The notes beneath the pieces were generated by a model, which was given only the letters and a program-made list of their open reading frames with translations, made no database searches and had not been told where the DNA came from. From assembly GCF_001189365.1 (NCBI RefSeq), contig NZ_LFJJ01000020.1, positions 1 to 44,808 of the forward strand: 44,808 bases of DNA. The letters run 5' to 3'. Both the position numbers and the translations under genes were made by a program. Below, piece by piece: positions 17,727-26,656 of this stretch. How positions within the stretch are numbered: the first letter of the stretch is position 1; each line of letters starts with the position of its first letter. The DNA is from Candidatus Burkholderia verschuerenii (lineage in GTDB: Bacteria; Pseudomonadota; Gammaproteobacteria; Burkholderiales; Burkholderiaceae).

Positions 17727-19214
17727 TTATTCTCCGCCCGTCACACGCAGCACTTCTTCCAGCGACGTCACGCCCGCCGCGAGCCAGCGATCGCCGTCCT
17801 CGCGCAAGGTGCGCATGCCCTGCTCGCGGCCCGCCTGGAGGATTTCCGCGTCGGCGGCGTTGCGGTGGATCAGCGGGCGAATGGATTCGTCGATCAGCAG
17901 CAATTCGTAGACCCCGCGACGCCCCGTGTAACCCGACTGCCCGCAGCGCTCGCAGCCCACCGGATACCAGTGCTTCGTGCCGTCTTCCTCGACGCGCTCT
18001 TCCTTGCAGACCGGACACAGTTGCCTGACGAGCCGCTGCGCCAGCACGCCGAGCAGCGACGACGCCAGCAGATACGGCTCGACGCCCATATCGGTCAGAC
18101 GCGTGACCGCCGATGCCGCGTCGTTCGTGTGCAGCGTCGCCAGCACCAGGTGACCGGTCAGCGACGCCTGCACCGCGATCTGCGCGGTTTCCAGATCGCG
18201 GATTTCGCCGATCATGATGATGTCCGGATCCTGACGCAGAATGGACCGCAGCGCCCGCGCGAACGTCATGCCGATGCGCTCGTTCACCTGCGTCTGGCCG
18301 ATGCCCGACAAGTCGTATTCGATCGGGTCTTCCACCGTCATGATGTTGGTGGTCGTCGTCTCGAGCCGCGACATCGACGCGTAGAGCGTCGTGGTCTTGC
18401 CGGAACCGGTCGGCCCAGTCACCAGCACGATGCCGTGCGGCTTGCCGATCAGCTTGTCGAAATGCGTGAGCGTATCGCGCGCCATCCCGAGCGTTTCGAG
18501 ATTCAGGCGCTGCGCGTCTTTTTCCAGCAGACGCAGCACCGCGCGTTCGCCGTGCCCGGTCGGCAACGTCGACACGCGCACGTCGACCGGACGCCCGCCC
18601 ACGCGCAGCGTGATCCGGCCATCCTGCGGCAGACGTTTTTCGGCGATATCGAGCTGCGCCATGATCTTGATACGCGAGATCAGCGCGCCGTGCAGCGCCT
18701 TCTTCGGGCGCACGACATCGCGCAGCGTGCCGTCGATGCGAAAGCGCACGACCGACGCGTTTTCGAACGGCTCAATATGAATATCCGACGCCTGTTCGCG
18801 CGCCGCCTGCGTCAGCAGCGCGTTGATCATGCGGATGATCGGCGCATCGTCTTCCGATTCCAGCAAGTCCTCGACTTCCGGAATGTCCTGCATCAGACGC
18901 GAAAGATCGACCTCGCCTTCCACTTCGCCGACCACCTGCGCCGCACTGCCGTCGTTGCGGGCGTACGCGAAATTGATGGCGGAGGCGAGTTCGTCGGCCG
19001 GCTTGCGCACGATCGACAACGCGCCGAAATTGCGCGCGACCTCGGCGAGCGCCGCATCCGACGTGCGCTCGCTGATCCACACCTCGATGCTGTCCGCATG
19101 CTGATGCGCGAGCAGAATCTGTCCGGTGCGCGCGAAGCCGTACGACACCAGCCGCGCCGCGAGCGGTGAAGCCGTGGCGCTCGCGTGGTCGGCGACGCCG
19201 TTGACCGTGTTCAC
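17727..19214 (-). CDS. gspE: Type II secretion ATPase GspE
   Basis: A 495-residue cytoplasmic AAA-type ATPase that drives pseudopilus assembly. Walker A GPTGSGKT lies at about residues 267-274. The Asp box (TTNIMTVEDPIEY), Walker B (PDIIMIGEIRD) and His box (GHLVLATLHTND) are all present. The zinc module has CPVC and later CERC. The N-terminal N1E region that docks on GspL covers about residues 1-120. The start overlaps the gspD stop by 4 bp. Confidence 0.97.
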   Translation of the reverse strand: MNTVNGVADHASATASPLAARLVSYGFARTGQILLAHQHADSIEVWISERTSDAALAEVARNFGALSIVRKPADELASAINFAYARNDGSAAQVVGEVEGEVDLSRLMQDIPEVEDLLESEDDAPIIRMINALLTQAAREQASDIHIEPFENASVVRFRIDGTLRDVVRPKKALHGALISRIKIMAQLDIAEKRLPQDGRITLRVGGRPVDVRVSTLPTGHGERAVLRLLEKDAQRLNLETLGMARDTLTHFDKLIGKPHGIVLVTGPTGSGKTTTLYASMSRLETTTTNIMTVEDPIEYDLSGIGQTQVNERIGMTFARALRSILRQDPDIIMIGEIRDLETAQIAVQASLTGHLVLATLHTNDAASAVTRLTDMGVEPYLLASSLLGVLAQRLVRQLCPVCKEERVEEDGTKHWYPVGCERCGQSGYTGRRGVYELLLIDESIRPLIHRNAADAEILQAGREQGMRTLREDGDRWLAAGVTSLEEVLRVTGGE

Positions 19215-21634
19215 GGTTGTGCTCCTGTAGTCCCGTTATTGGTCGGCGCGGGGCTGGGCTGCACGTTCGGCTGGTTGTTCGGAATCGCGTAGCTGTTCGC
19301 GCCGTTACCGTTATTGTTGTACAGTTCCGGCGTCGGCGCTTGCTGGGGCGTCTGGACCGGCTGCGGCGCCGGACCGGCCTGCGGATTTTGCGGCAGCGTG
19401 CTGCTCGACTGGCCGCGCGTCGTGTTGTTCCAGTCGAACAGATTCTGCGCCGGCGGACCGCCGCCTTCGCTCGAGCCGAGCGGCTTGGGCGGCATCATCG
19501 GAACATCCTTGTCGCGGATCAGGCGGTTGTCCGTGGACGAACCGTACTGCTGCTGACGCAGATAGTCATAGCGCGTATTGGCGATCTGCGAGGCCGTCGC
19601 CTGATCGCGCACGATCACCGGGCGCAGGAAGACCATCAGATTGGTCTTGGTGCGCTGCTTGTTTTCGCTGCGAAACAGGTTGCCGATCCACGGAATGTCG
19701 CCGAGCAGCGGAATCTTGCTGTTGCCGTTGTTGTACTGATCCTGCATCAGGCCGCCGAGCACGACGATCTCGCCGTCGTCGGCGAGCACGGTCGACTGGA
19801 TCGAACGCGTGTTGATGGTCACGCCGCCGGGATTGTTGGTGGTCGTGTTGTCGACCGTCGAATCCTCCTGATACAGCTGCAGCTTCAGCACGCCGCTTTC
19901 GGTGATCTGCGGTTTCACATGCAGCGTCACGCCGACGTCGCGGCGATCGAAGGTATTGAACGCGGTGACGGACGTTGCCGTGTTGGCGGTCGGCGTCGCG
20001 TAGGAACCCGTCACGACCGGCACGTTCTGGCCGACGACGATCTTCGCCTCCTCGTTGTCGAGCGTGATCAGGTTCGGCGTGGACAGAATGTTCGCATCCG
20101 ACGACGACGACAGCGCCTGCAACAGACCGCCCAGCCCGAAGAAGTTGCCGAACTTGTGCAGCAGGCCGAGGCTCAGGCCGTTCGGCAGGATCGGCGACGA
20201 CAGGCCCGTGGTGCCGGTCGAGGAAATCATGTTGCCGGTCAGCGTCAGATCGACGATGTTGCTATTGCCCGAACCGAAGCTGGTGCTGCCATACAGCGCG
20301 TTGTTGCCGCCGTTCGACAACAGCGCGCCCTGCCACTGAATACCGAGATTGGCCGCCGTGGTCGCCGACAGTTCGACGATCAGCGCTTCGATATAAACCT
20401 GCGCGCGGCGCGCGTCGAGCTGGTCGATCACGGTGCGCAGATTGCGATAGACCGGATCCGGCGCGGTGATGATCAGCGAGTTCGTCGCCGAATCCGCCTG
20501 GATCATGCCGCCGCCCTGATCGCTGCTGTTGTTGTCGTTGTTATTGTTGTTCGAGAAGCTCTGGTCGCGCGTGCCACCGCCGCCGCTCATCGGATTGCTG
20601 CTACTGCTGCTGCTCGAATTGCTGCCGAAGCCGCTGGGCAGCGGCGGCGTGCCGGACGTGCCGGTGCCCATCGACGAATTGCCGAGGCCGCCGCCGCTGT
20701 TGCCGAAGGAATTCTGCGAGTTCGAACCCGAATTGCTCGACATGTTGTCGTTGCCGCCGCCCTTGCCCAGCATGCCGCGCAGCGTTTTTGCCAGACGCGT
20801 GGCGTCGGCGTTGCGCAGCGCCACCACGTGCATGTTGCCGGGCTGCGAGGTCGGCGCGTCGAGCTTCATCGCCAGTTGCTTGGCGGCAGCGAGGCGCGCG
20901 CTGCTGGAGGCGCGGAACATCAGCGAATTGGTGCGCGCGTCGGGCGTGACGGTCACTTTGAGCGTCGCGTCCGTGCTGCCGATCGTGCCGGGATCGAGCA
21001 GCTTGTTCATCTGCTCGGTGACATCGATGGCGTTCGCGTTTTTCAGCTGGAGGATATCGACTTCGCGGCCCGCCGCCGTATCCACGCCCGCGATGATGCC
21101 GGCAATTCGCCGCACGTTGTCGGCATAATCGGTGACGACCAGCGTATTGTTCGCCGGATACGCGGCAATGGTGTTGTTCGGGGAAATCAGCGGCCGCAGC
21201 ACCGGCAGCAGGTTGTTCGCCGATTCGTTCTTCAGCGTGAAAACCTGCGTGATGATCTGATCGCCACGCGCGGCCGGCGCATTGCCGACATAAGTCGGCA
21301 CGCCCTGCAGCTTGGCGTCGGCTTCGGGAACCACCTTCAGAACGCCGTGATCCTGCACCAGCGAGAAGCCCTGCATGCGCAAGGACGACTGCAGCGTCTT
21401 CAGCGCCTGATCCTCCGGCACCGGATTTTCCGAGACGAGGTTCAACTGCCCCTTCACCCGGGGATCGACGATGATGGTCTTGCCGGTAGCGGCGCCGATG
21501 GCCTTGGCGACCTGATCGATGTCCGCATTGACGAAATTCAACGTCACTTGCGCGTGCGCGACTTGCGCGACGATAAGTCCCGCCGCCAGCAGTGCCGTCG
21601 CGATGCGACGCAGTGCCATAGGTTGTCTTCTCAT
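19211..21634 (-). CDS. gspD: Type II secretion secretin GspD
   Basis: An 807-residue outer-membrane secretin, first gene of the T2SS operon. The signal peptide ends near VAQVAHAQ. N0 begins VTLNFVNADIDQVAKAIG, followed by N1-N3 (NNTIAAYPANNTLVVTDYADNVRR) and the secretin core (VGVTLHVKPQI, VVLGGLMQD, IPLLGDIPWIGNLFRS, NLMVFLRPVIV). Between about residues 293 and 372 lies a long low-complexity insert of Ser, Asn and Gly runs within the N3 region. The C-terminus is a Pro/Gln/Asn-rich tail after the S domain. An ATG at 21619 is an alternative start. No pilotin gene is nearby. Confidence 0.96.
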   Translation of the reverse strand: MRRQPMALRRIATALLAAGLIVAQVAHAQVTLNFVNADIDQVAKAIGAATGKTIIVDPRVKGQLNLVSENPVPEDQALKTLQSSLRMQGFSLVQDHGVLKVVPEADAKLQGVPTYVGNAPAARGDQIITQVFTLKNESANNLLPVLRPLISPNNTIAAYPANNTLVVTDYADNVRRIAGIIAGVDTAAGREVDILQLKNANAIDVTEQMNKLLDPGTIGSTDATLKVTVTPDARTNSLMFRASSSARLAAAKQLAMKLDAPTSQPGNMHVVALRNADATRLAKTLRGMLGKGGGNDNMSSNSGSNSQNSFGNSGGGLGNSSMGTGTSGTPPLPSGFGSNSSSSSSSNPMSGGGGTRDQSFSNNNNNDNNSSDQGGGMIQADSATNSLIITAPDPVYRNLRTVIDQLDARRAQVYIEALIVELSATTAANLGIQWQGALLSNGGNNALYGSTSFGSGNSNIVDLTLTGNMISSTGTTGLSSPILPNGLSLGLLHKFGNFFGLGGLLQALSSSSDANILSTPNLITLDNEEAKIVVGQNVPVVTGSYATPTANTATSVTAFNTFDRRDVGVTLHVKPQITESGVLKLQLYQEDSTVDNTTTNNPGGVTINTRSIQSTVLADDGEIVVLGGLMQDQYNNGNSKIPLLGDIPWIGNLFRSENKQRTKTNLMVFLRPVIVRDQATASQIANTRYDYLRQQQYGSSTDNRLIRDKDVPMMPPKPLGSSEGGGPPAQNLFDWNNTTRGQSSSTLPQNPQAGPAPQPVQTPQQAPTPELYNNNGNGANSYAIPNNQPNVQPSPAPTNNGTTGAQP

Positions 21635-22210
21635 GGATATCTTGTCTGAGCCGGCCTTTTGCCGGGCCGGCTAAAGGCAGTCACACCCGACTTCGCCGAG
21701 CGCCCCGCCAGTCAACGGTTTGCGCGTGTTCCGCTCACCGCGATCATTCAAAAAGTGATGACGATAGCAGCTTTATGTAACAAAATTGTTCCAATTCGTC
21801 GTACAACTCACTGCACTGCAAAAAAATTTTGCCTTGCGCCTCTCAAGCTTTCAAAACCCTTTGCCGTAAGACCGGAGACGGATATTTATCAGCCTGGTCC
21901 TACAAAACGGGCCGCATTGTAACCCGAGCGGAAGTCTTAATATTCATACGTTTAGGCCGGAACTGTTGCAATCCTGGCAAACGTTACACGAATAGAATTT
22001 GTTGTGGGGCCCGAAACCGTGTGTCTGCTGGCCAACTTATGGCGAAAAACTTCAGCGGGTATGATACGGGCGGTTCCGCATTCCGGGTGGCGACATAAAG
22101 GGTGGGTTTTCCCGATGCCGCGCCGGCCGCGGCGTGTGTTTGTTGGCGATGGCGCGAGGCGCCACAAAGGCTACATGACGTTCTGCGTGGGCGGATGGAG
22201 TAGAAAGAAT
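21635..22210. other. Divergent intergenic region between gspD and a lytic transglycosylase gene, 576 bp
   Basis: This stretch should hold the T2SS promoter (leftward) and that of the transglycosylase gene (rightward). An 8-bp stem AGCCGGCC/GGCCGGCT with loop TTTTGCCG lies at 21649-21672 in the gspD leader, too close to the start codon to be a promoter. Positions 21760-21970 are distinctly A+T-rich with several A and T runs, as for a promoter zone. I could not fix a single -35/-10 pair. No gene was found. Confidence 0.5.
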
Positions 22211-22657
22211 ATGAAACGAATACTGCGATTACTTGCGATAGGCTGCGGCGCCATGTTGGCGGCCGCCTCCGCACACGCCGACTGTTTCGACGAAGCGGCG
22301 AAGTATCAGAAGGTCAATCCTCTCATCCTGCGTGCCATCGCCTGGCAGGAATCGCATAACAAGCCAGACGCCATTAACAAGAACGCCAATGGCTCCACCG
22401 ATTACGGGCTGATGCAAATCAATTCGATCCATCTGAATACGCTGGCCCAATACGGCATCGACAGCGGCACGCTAATGCAGCCGTGCAAGAGCGTCTACGT
22501 GGCCGCGTGGCATCTGCGCCAGAAGATGAACAAGTATGGCAATTCGTGGCAGGCCGTCGGTGCTTACCATTCCGAAACACCTGCGCTGCGCGACAAGTAT
22601 TCGGCACAAATCGTCGAAATCCTGCGCCGTTGGAAAATGGTCGAAGCCAAGCGCTGA
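22211..22657 (+). CDS. Small lytic transglycosylase, IagB/SLT type
   Basis: A 148-residue secreted peptidoglycan lyase. The signal peptide (LLAIGCGAMLAAASAHA) is followed by DCFDEAAKYQKVNPLILRAIAWQESHNK, in which the Glu of AWQESH is the catalytic residue. STDYGLMQINSIHL and AYHSETPALRDKY are the other SLT landmarks. Such small enzymes (IagB, VirB1, PilT-associated) open the cell wall for large envelope machines. Its divergent placement against gspD suggests it may help the T2SS cross the peptidoglycan (inference). The start is the ATG at 22211; the frame is open further upstream but that part lacks coding character. Confidence 0.88.
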   Translation: MKRILRLLAIGCGAMLAAASAHADCFDEAAKYQKVNPLILRAIAWQESHNKPDAINKNANGSTDYGLMQINSIHLNTLAQYGIDSGTLMQPCKSVYVAAWHLRQKMNKYGNSWQAVGAYHSETPALRDKYSAQIVEILRRWKMVEAKR

Positions 22658-22698
22658 TCGTCCGGGCGCATCGAGCGCCCGTCGAGCCCGACCGATCG

Positions 22699-22719
22699 CG
22701 AGCCGTCACGCGCGGCTCG
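22699..22719 (+). terminator. Probable terminator after the transglycosylase gene
   Basis: CGAGCCG (22699-22705) pairs with CGGCTCG (22713-22719), followed by TTTG. The T-run is short, so it may be weak. Confidence 0.4.
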
Positions 22720-22748
22720 TTTGATGCAAAATCCCCTTTCCGATAGCC

Positions 22749-22777
22749 AGCGCGCCCCCGTTTTCGGGTGGCGCGCT
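22749..22777 (+). promoter_or_regulatory. Strong hairpin in the leader of the COG0523 gene
   Basis: AGCGCGCCCCCG (22749-22760) pairs with CGGG-T-GGCGCGCT (22765-22777): twelve pairs, one bulged T, loop TTTT. It ends about 50 bases before the start codon at 22827. There is no T-run after it, so it is not a normal terminator. Confidence 0.5.
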
Positions 22778-22826
22778 GCGCGTCTTTCCGTTCATCGGCG
22801 CTCGACGCCTTCCACACTTCATTGCA

Positions 22827-24043
22827 ATGAACCAGACGCCCCTGCCAGTCACCGTGATTTCGGGATTCACCGGCGCGGCCAAGTCCGCATTGCTCGACCG
22901 CCTGCTCGCCAACGACGACGGAAAACGCATCGGCGTGATCGGCTTCGGCTCGCCGGAAGTGCCCGACGAAGCGCGCGATCTGCCCAACGGATGCCGTCGC
23001 GTGACGCTGCCCGATCATTCGATCGAAGCCATCGAGCAGGCGATCGTCGCGCTGGCCGACGAGCGGCGTTTCGACGCCATTGCCATCGAAGCGCCCGCGA
23101 TGCTCGATCCGATGGCCATCGCCGAGCAACTCGCCTTCGGTGATGACGACGACGCCACCCTCGCCGGCCGCGCGCGGCTGGACACCTTCGTCACGGTGAT
23201 CGACGCGCCGCATTTTCTGCGCGACTACGCATCGACCGAAACGCTCGAAGGCGGCGGCGACGGCAAGACGATCGTCGAGGCGCTGGTCGAGCAGATCGAG
23301 TTTTGCGATGTCGTGATCATCGACGAATCCGACGATACGCAGAAAATCTCGCGGATGATCCGCGCGATGAATCCGCGCGCGCATCAACTCGTCGCCGCAA
23401 ACGGCGATGTGCCGCTCGACGACGTGCTCGACACCGGCCGCTTCGACTTCGATACGACCGCGAGCGCGCCCGGCTGGCTCGCGATTCTCAACGACGAAAC
23501 GCCCGCGCCGGAAGACGACGCGGCATCGGAGATCGGGCATCTCGTGTATCGCGCGCGGCGGCCGTTTCATCCCGAGCGCTTGTGGAATCTGCTGCATCAG
23601 GAATGGCCGGGCGTGCTGCGCGCGAAGGGATTTTTCTGGCTGGCGACGCGCGGCGAAGTGGGCGGTTCGCTGTCGCAGGCGGGCGGCACATTGCGCCACG
23701 GACCGGCGGGCGTGTGGTGGGCGGCGCAGGATCGCAGCGAATGGCCGACCGACGACCCCGAGCTCGAAGCGGAAATCGTCGCGGAATGGTTCGGCGATGC
23801 GGACGACAACAGCGTCGGCGATCGTCGTCAGAAACTGGTGCTGATCGGCGAAAACCTCGACGCCGACGCGTGGCAATCGCGCTTCGATGCGTGTCTTCTT
23901 GACCGATGAAGAATGGCTACGCGGCGCGGGCGCATGGCAAGGCTACGTCGATCCGTTCCCCGCATGGGACATCGAAGAACACGATCACGACGACGGATCA
24001 CGAGCACGGTCCCGACTGCGGCTGCGACGATCACGACCATTGA
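22827..24043 (+). pseudogene. COG0523/CobW-type GTPase (zinc-chaperone family), degenerate and frameshifted
   Basis: The frame reads for 360 residues and aligns with COG0523 G3E GTPases (metal chaperones): VTVISGF opening, ARLDTFVTVIDAPHFLRDY, LVEQIEFCDVVIID, FHPERLWNLLHQEWPGVLRAKGFFWLA. Key sites are lost. The P-loop reads GFTGAAKSA in place of GFLGAGKTT. The metal-binding CxCC reads NGCRRV. The guanine-specificity NKxD reads DESD. The end is also broken: an extra T near 23894 ends the frame at CLLDR, whereas the next frame continues TDEEWLRGAGAWQGYVDPFPAWDI. An extra G near 23995 hides a His/Cys-rich tail (DHEHGPDCGCDDHDH) ending at 24043. The length, 1217 nt, is two over a multiple of three, matching two insertions. 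Confidence 0.8.
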
Positions 24044-24065
24044 CGCCCGCGCAAAAAAAAACGCG

Positions 24066-24088
24066 AAAAAAACCCGCCATTGGTGGGT
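24066..24088 (-). terminator. Terminator of hup
   Basis: Reading leftward, ACCCACC pairs with GGCGGGT with one mismatch (72-78 with 82-88 in 24072-24088), followed by seven T. It lies about 90 bp after the hup stop. Confidence 0.65.
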
Positions 24089-24176
24089 CACGTACAAGGT
24101 CCGGTTCCGCGCATGCGGAGGACCCAATCGATTGGCGCCGCGCGACCTGAGCCGTGGCGCGCAATCGGCAGGATGC

Positions 24177-24455
24177 TCAGCGCTTGTTGACTGCGTCCTT
24201 GAATGCTTTGCCAGCCATGAACTTGACCGTCTTTGCGGCCGGAATCTTGATGGATTCGCCGGTCTTCGGGTTGCGGCCCGTACGTGCTGCGCGCTTGCCC
24301 GAACCGAAGCTGCCGAAGCCGATCAACTGAACCGAGTCACCCTTCGACACAGACTTCTTGATCACTTCGAGCAACGTGTCCAGCGTTTCGCCAATTTGAG
24401 CCTTGCTTGCGCCGGTCTGAACGGCAACGGCGTCGATCAATTCCTGTTTGTTCAT
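24177..24455 (-). CDS. hup: Histone-like DNA-binding protein HU
   Basis: A 92-residue HU protein of full length. [11 protein letters not shown] opens the helical dimer part. The beta-arm motif [14 protein letters not shown] and the following [17 protein letters not shown] are diagnostic. The gene has a good promoter (24505-24532), a leader with AAGGA seven bases before ATG, and a terminator downstream. HU compacts DNA and helps replication initiation and recombination. The gene is intact while both of its neighbours are broken. Confidence 0.96.
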   Translation of the reverse strand: MNKQELIDAVAVQTGASKAQIGETLDTLLEVIKKSVSKGDSVQLIGFGSFGSGKRAARTGRNPKTGESIKIPAAKTVKFMAGKAFKDAVNKR

Positions 24456-24504
24456 TAAGGTTCCTTTATCAGTTTAGGTTGACACGAACAGCGCGAACGC
24501 GCCA

Positions 24505-24532
24505 ATTATACGTGCGCGAGGCCTGCCGTCCA
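24505..24532 (-). promoter_or_regulatory. Sigma-70 promoter of hup
   Basis: On the minus strand a perfect TATAAT (24505-24510) lies 16 bp after TGGACG (24527-24532). The RNA start would be about 45 bases before the hup ATG. Confidence 0.7.
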
Positions 24533-24644
24533 GCGGGAACGCCCGGCTGACGGGCTTTCCGGGCGATTCGGCGAACTTTCGGGCTGCTTCGCCGGCAGGG
24601 CCGGGCATGACTGCATTCGCGCCGCTTCTGCACATGGCGCTTGG

Positions 24645-24706
24645 TATGATAGCGCAGCGCAAACCCTATCAGGATAAGGGTTTCAAAGATTTACCCTTAT
24701 ATTTTT
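24645..24706 (+). promoter_or_regulatory. Promoter-proximal competing hairpins (attenuator-like) upstream of mnmC
   Basis: A -10-like TATGAT (24645-24650) is followed by two stems that share one strand. AAACCCT (24661-24667) pairs with AGGGTTT (24677-24683). Alternatively ATAAGGGT (24674-24681) pairs with ACCCTTAT (24693-24700), followed at once by ATTTTT. The second is a terminator and the first would block it, the layout of a transcription attenuator. Further on, in the 240 bases before mnmC, lies a perfect 7-bp stem with a TTTT loop (24788-24805) flanked by GCCGGA/TCCGGC. No -35 was found with confidence. The rest of the 24456-24942 gap holds no gene. Confidence 0.5.
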
Positions 24707-24942
24707 GGGGCCTTCGCGCGGTTTTTTCGGCGTCGAAGTTGCGGGTCCGGCGCATGCTTTCCGCGCCGATCGCCGGATGCGGCCGGCCGTTGGCTTTTGC
24801 CAACGCTCGTCCGGCGCACCTTCCTTCGCCCCCGAAGCCTTGCCCGGATTGGGTTTGACGGCGCGATTCCCTCGTTTCGGCGAGTCGCGGCGCGAGGAGT
24901 TCCCCCGAGTTTCGGCCCGCTCTCGTCTTAATTCATCGACGC

Positions 24943-26656
24943 ATGTCCGAATCGACGCTTCCCACGCCCTCGCCCGATCTTCTCGCCCTGCACGGCCTTC
25001 TCGCGCGCTGGCGGCACGCGCGCACCTTCACCTTCGTCGATACGCGATTCGACGGCGCGCGCTTTCTCGATATGTGGCACGCCTGGCGTTCGGACGATGC
25101 GCGATACGATCGTCTGCATGTGATCGCCGTCGGCACGCTGCGCGATCTCGACGCCCCGCCCGCCGATGCCGACCTCGCGCGCGTCTGGCCGATGCGCGTG
25201 CCGGGCGTGCATCGTCTCGAATTCGATGCAGGACGCGTGACGCTGACGCTCGCTATCGGTGACCGCGATGACACCGGCAACATGCTGTCCAAACTGTGGG
25301 CACGCGCCGATGCCTTTCATCTCGATGCATCCACGCTTACCGATGCCCGGCGTCTCGCCAAGTCGCTTGCGCGCATCGCGGGCGATGGCACAACGGTATC
25401 CGCCACCGCCGACGCAAACTTGCGCGATGCACTACGCGCGTCGGGCTTCGAATGCGACGAGGCATCGGACGCATCGAACGCGACGCTAAGCGCGCGATTC
25501 GCGCCGCGCTGGCGGGTGCGTCGACACGAACCGCCGCTCGCCATCGATGCCGCGAATCGCGGCGACACGCGCAAGGCGATCGTCGTCGGCGCTGGACTCG
25601 CGGGCTGCGCGATGACCTCGCGGCTCGCGTCGCGCGGATGGCGCGTCACGCTGATCGATCGTCACGCGCAACCCGCGCGCGATGCATCGGGCAATCCGGC
25701 CGGCGTGTTCCATCCGATCGTCTGACGCGACGACAGCGTGGCCGCGCGGCTCACGCGCGCGGGCTTTCTGTCGGCATTGCGCGCGTGGAAAACGCTTGAG
25801 GACGCGGGCCACGAACTGCATCGCAGTCGCGCAGGGCGCATCGCGGGCGCGCACGTCACGCGCGGCGGCTGGTTCTTCCCGCACGGCGGCGCGATCTCGC
25901 CAGCCGCGATCTGCGCCGCGCAACTCGCCCATGCCGCAGATTCGCTGACGATGCGCATGAACACCGAAGCCGCGCGCATCGAATACGACAGCCGGCATTG
26001 GCATGTGTTCGATGCCGACGGCAACGCAATCGCGCACGCGCCGGTGCTCGTGCTCGCCAGCGCGCACGACGCGACTCGACTGGCGAATCAGCACGGCGAT
26101 CCAACGCGCGGCGTGCGCGGCCAACTCACCATGCTCGCGCCGATTGCGGCCGATTGCCTGCGCGTGCCCGTCATCGGCGATGGCTACGCGGTGCCGCTCG
26201 GCGAACGCGGCACGCTGATCGGCGCGACCTACGACATCGACAGCACCGATCGCGAGATCCGCGACGCCGGGCATGCGGAGAACATCGAGCGCGTCGCGCG
26301 GATGCTGCCCGATATCGCGCTCGCGCAAACTTCGGTGCGCGCCGGGCGCGTCGCGTTCCGCTGCGTGACCAGCGATCGCATGCCGATGATCGGCCAGTTC
26401 GCCGACGAAGCCGCCGCGCGCCGCGATGCGCAACGGCTGTCGGGCGCGTGGCCGCTCGATCTGCCGCGCCTGCCGGGTCTGTACGGTGCGTTTGCCTTCG
26501 GGTCGCGCGGTCTCGTCTGGTCGATGCTGGCGGGAACTGATCGCATCGCAGATCGAAGGCGAGCCGTGGCCGATCGAGCGCGAGCTGGCCGAAGCGGTCG
26601 ATCCGTCGCGCTTCTTCTTACGCGCGCTGCGTCACGGGGAAATCGGACCGGCGTAG
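24943..26656 (+). pseudogene. mnmC: mnmC, tRNA U34 modification enzyme, broken
   Basis: MnmC is a two-domain enzyme: an FAD oxidase removes carboxymethyl from cmnm5U34 and a methyltransferase finishes mnm5U34. Here the N-terminal methyltransferase domain is reduced; DTRFDGARFLDMW stands where the SAM loop ETGFGTG is expected. The FAD domain keeps AIVVGAGLAGCAMTSRLASRG and ASGNPAGVFHPIV, but TGA (25723-25725) follows where Trp (TGG) or another residue is expected, and the same frame continues RDDSVAARLTRAGFL. A block of roughly 45 residues after HELHRSRAGRI seems to be missing. Near 26531-26535 one base is lost in a G run; the true end ([21 protein letters not shown]) reads in another frame to 26656. 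The expected family length is about 650 residues. Confidence 0.88.

Noticed and set aside
16713-19169. An open frame of over 800 codons on the strand opposite gspF and gspE
   Set aside because: It is the mirror of high-GC coding sequence; the product is Arg/His-rich without any family motif, while the minus strand encodes clear T2SS proteins.
19217-21649. An 810-codon open frame opposite gspD
   Set aside because: Same cause: codon bias of gspD leaves the reverse strand free of stops. The translation is Arg-rich with no recognisable fold.
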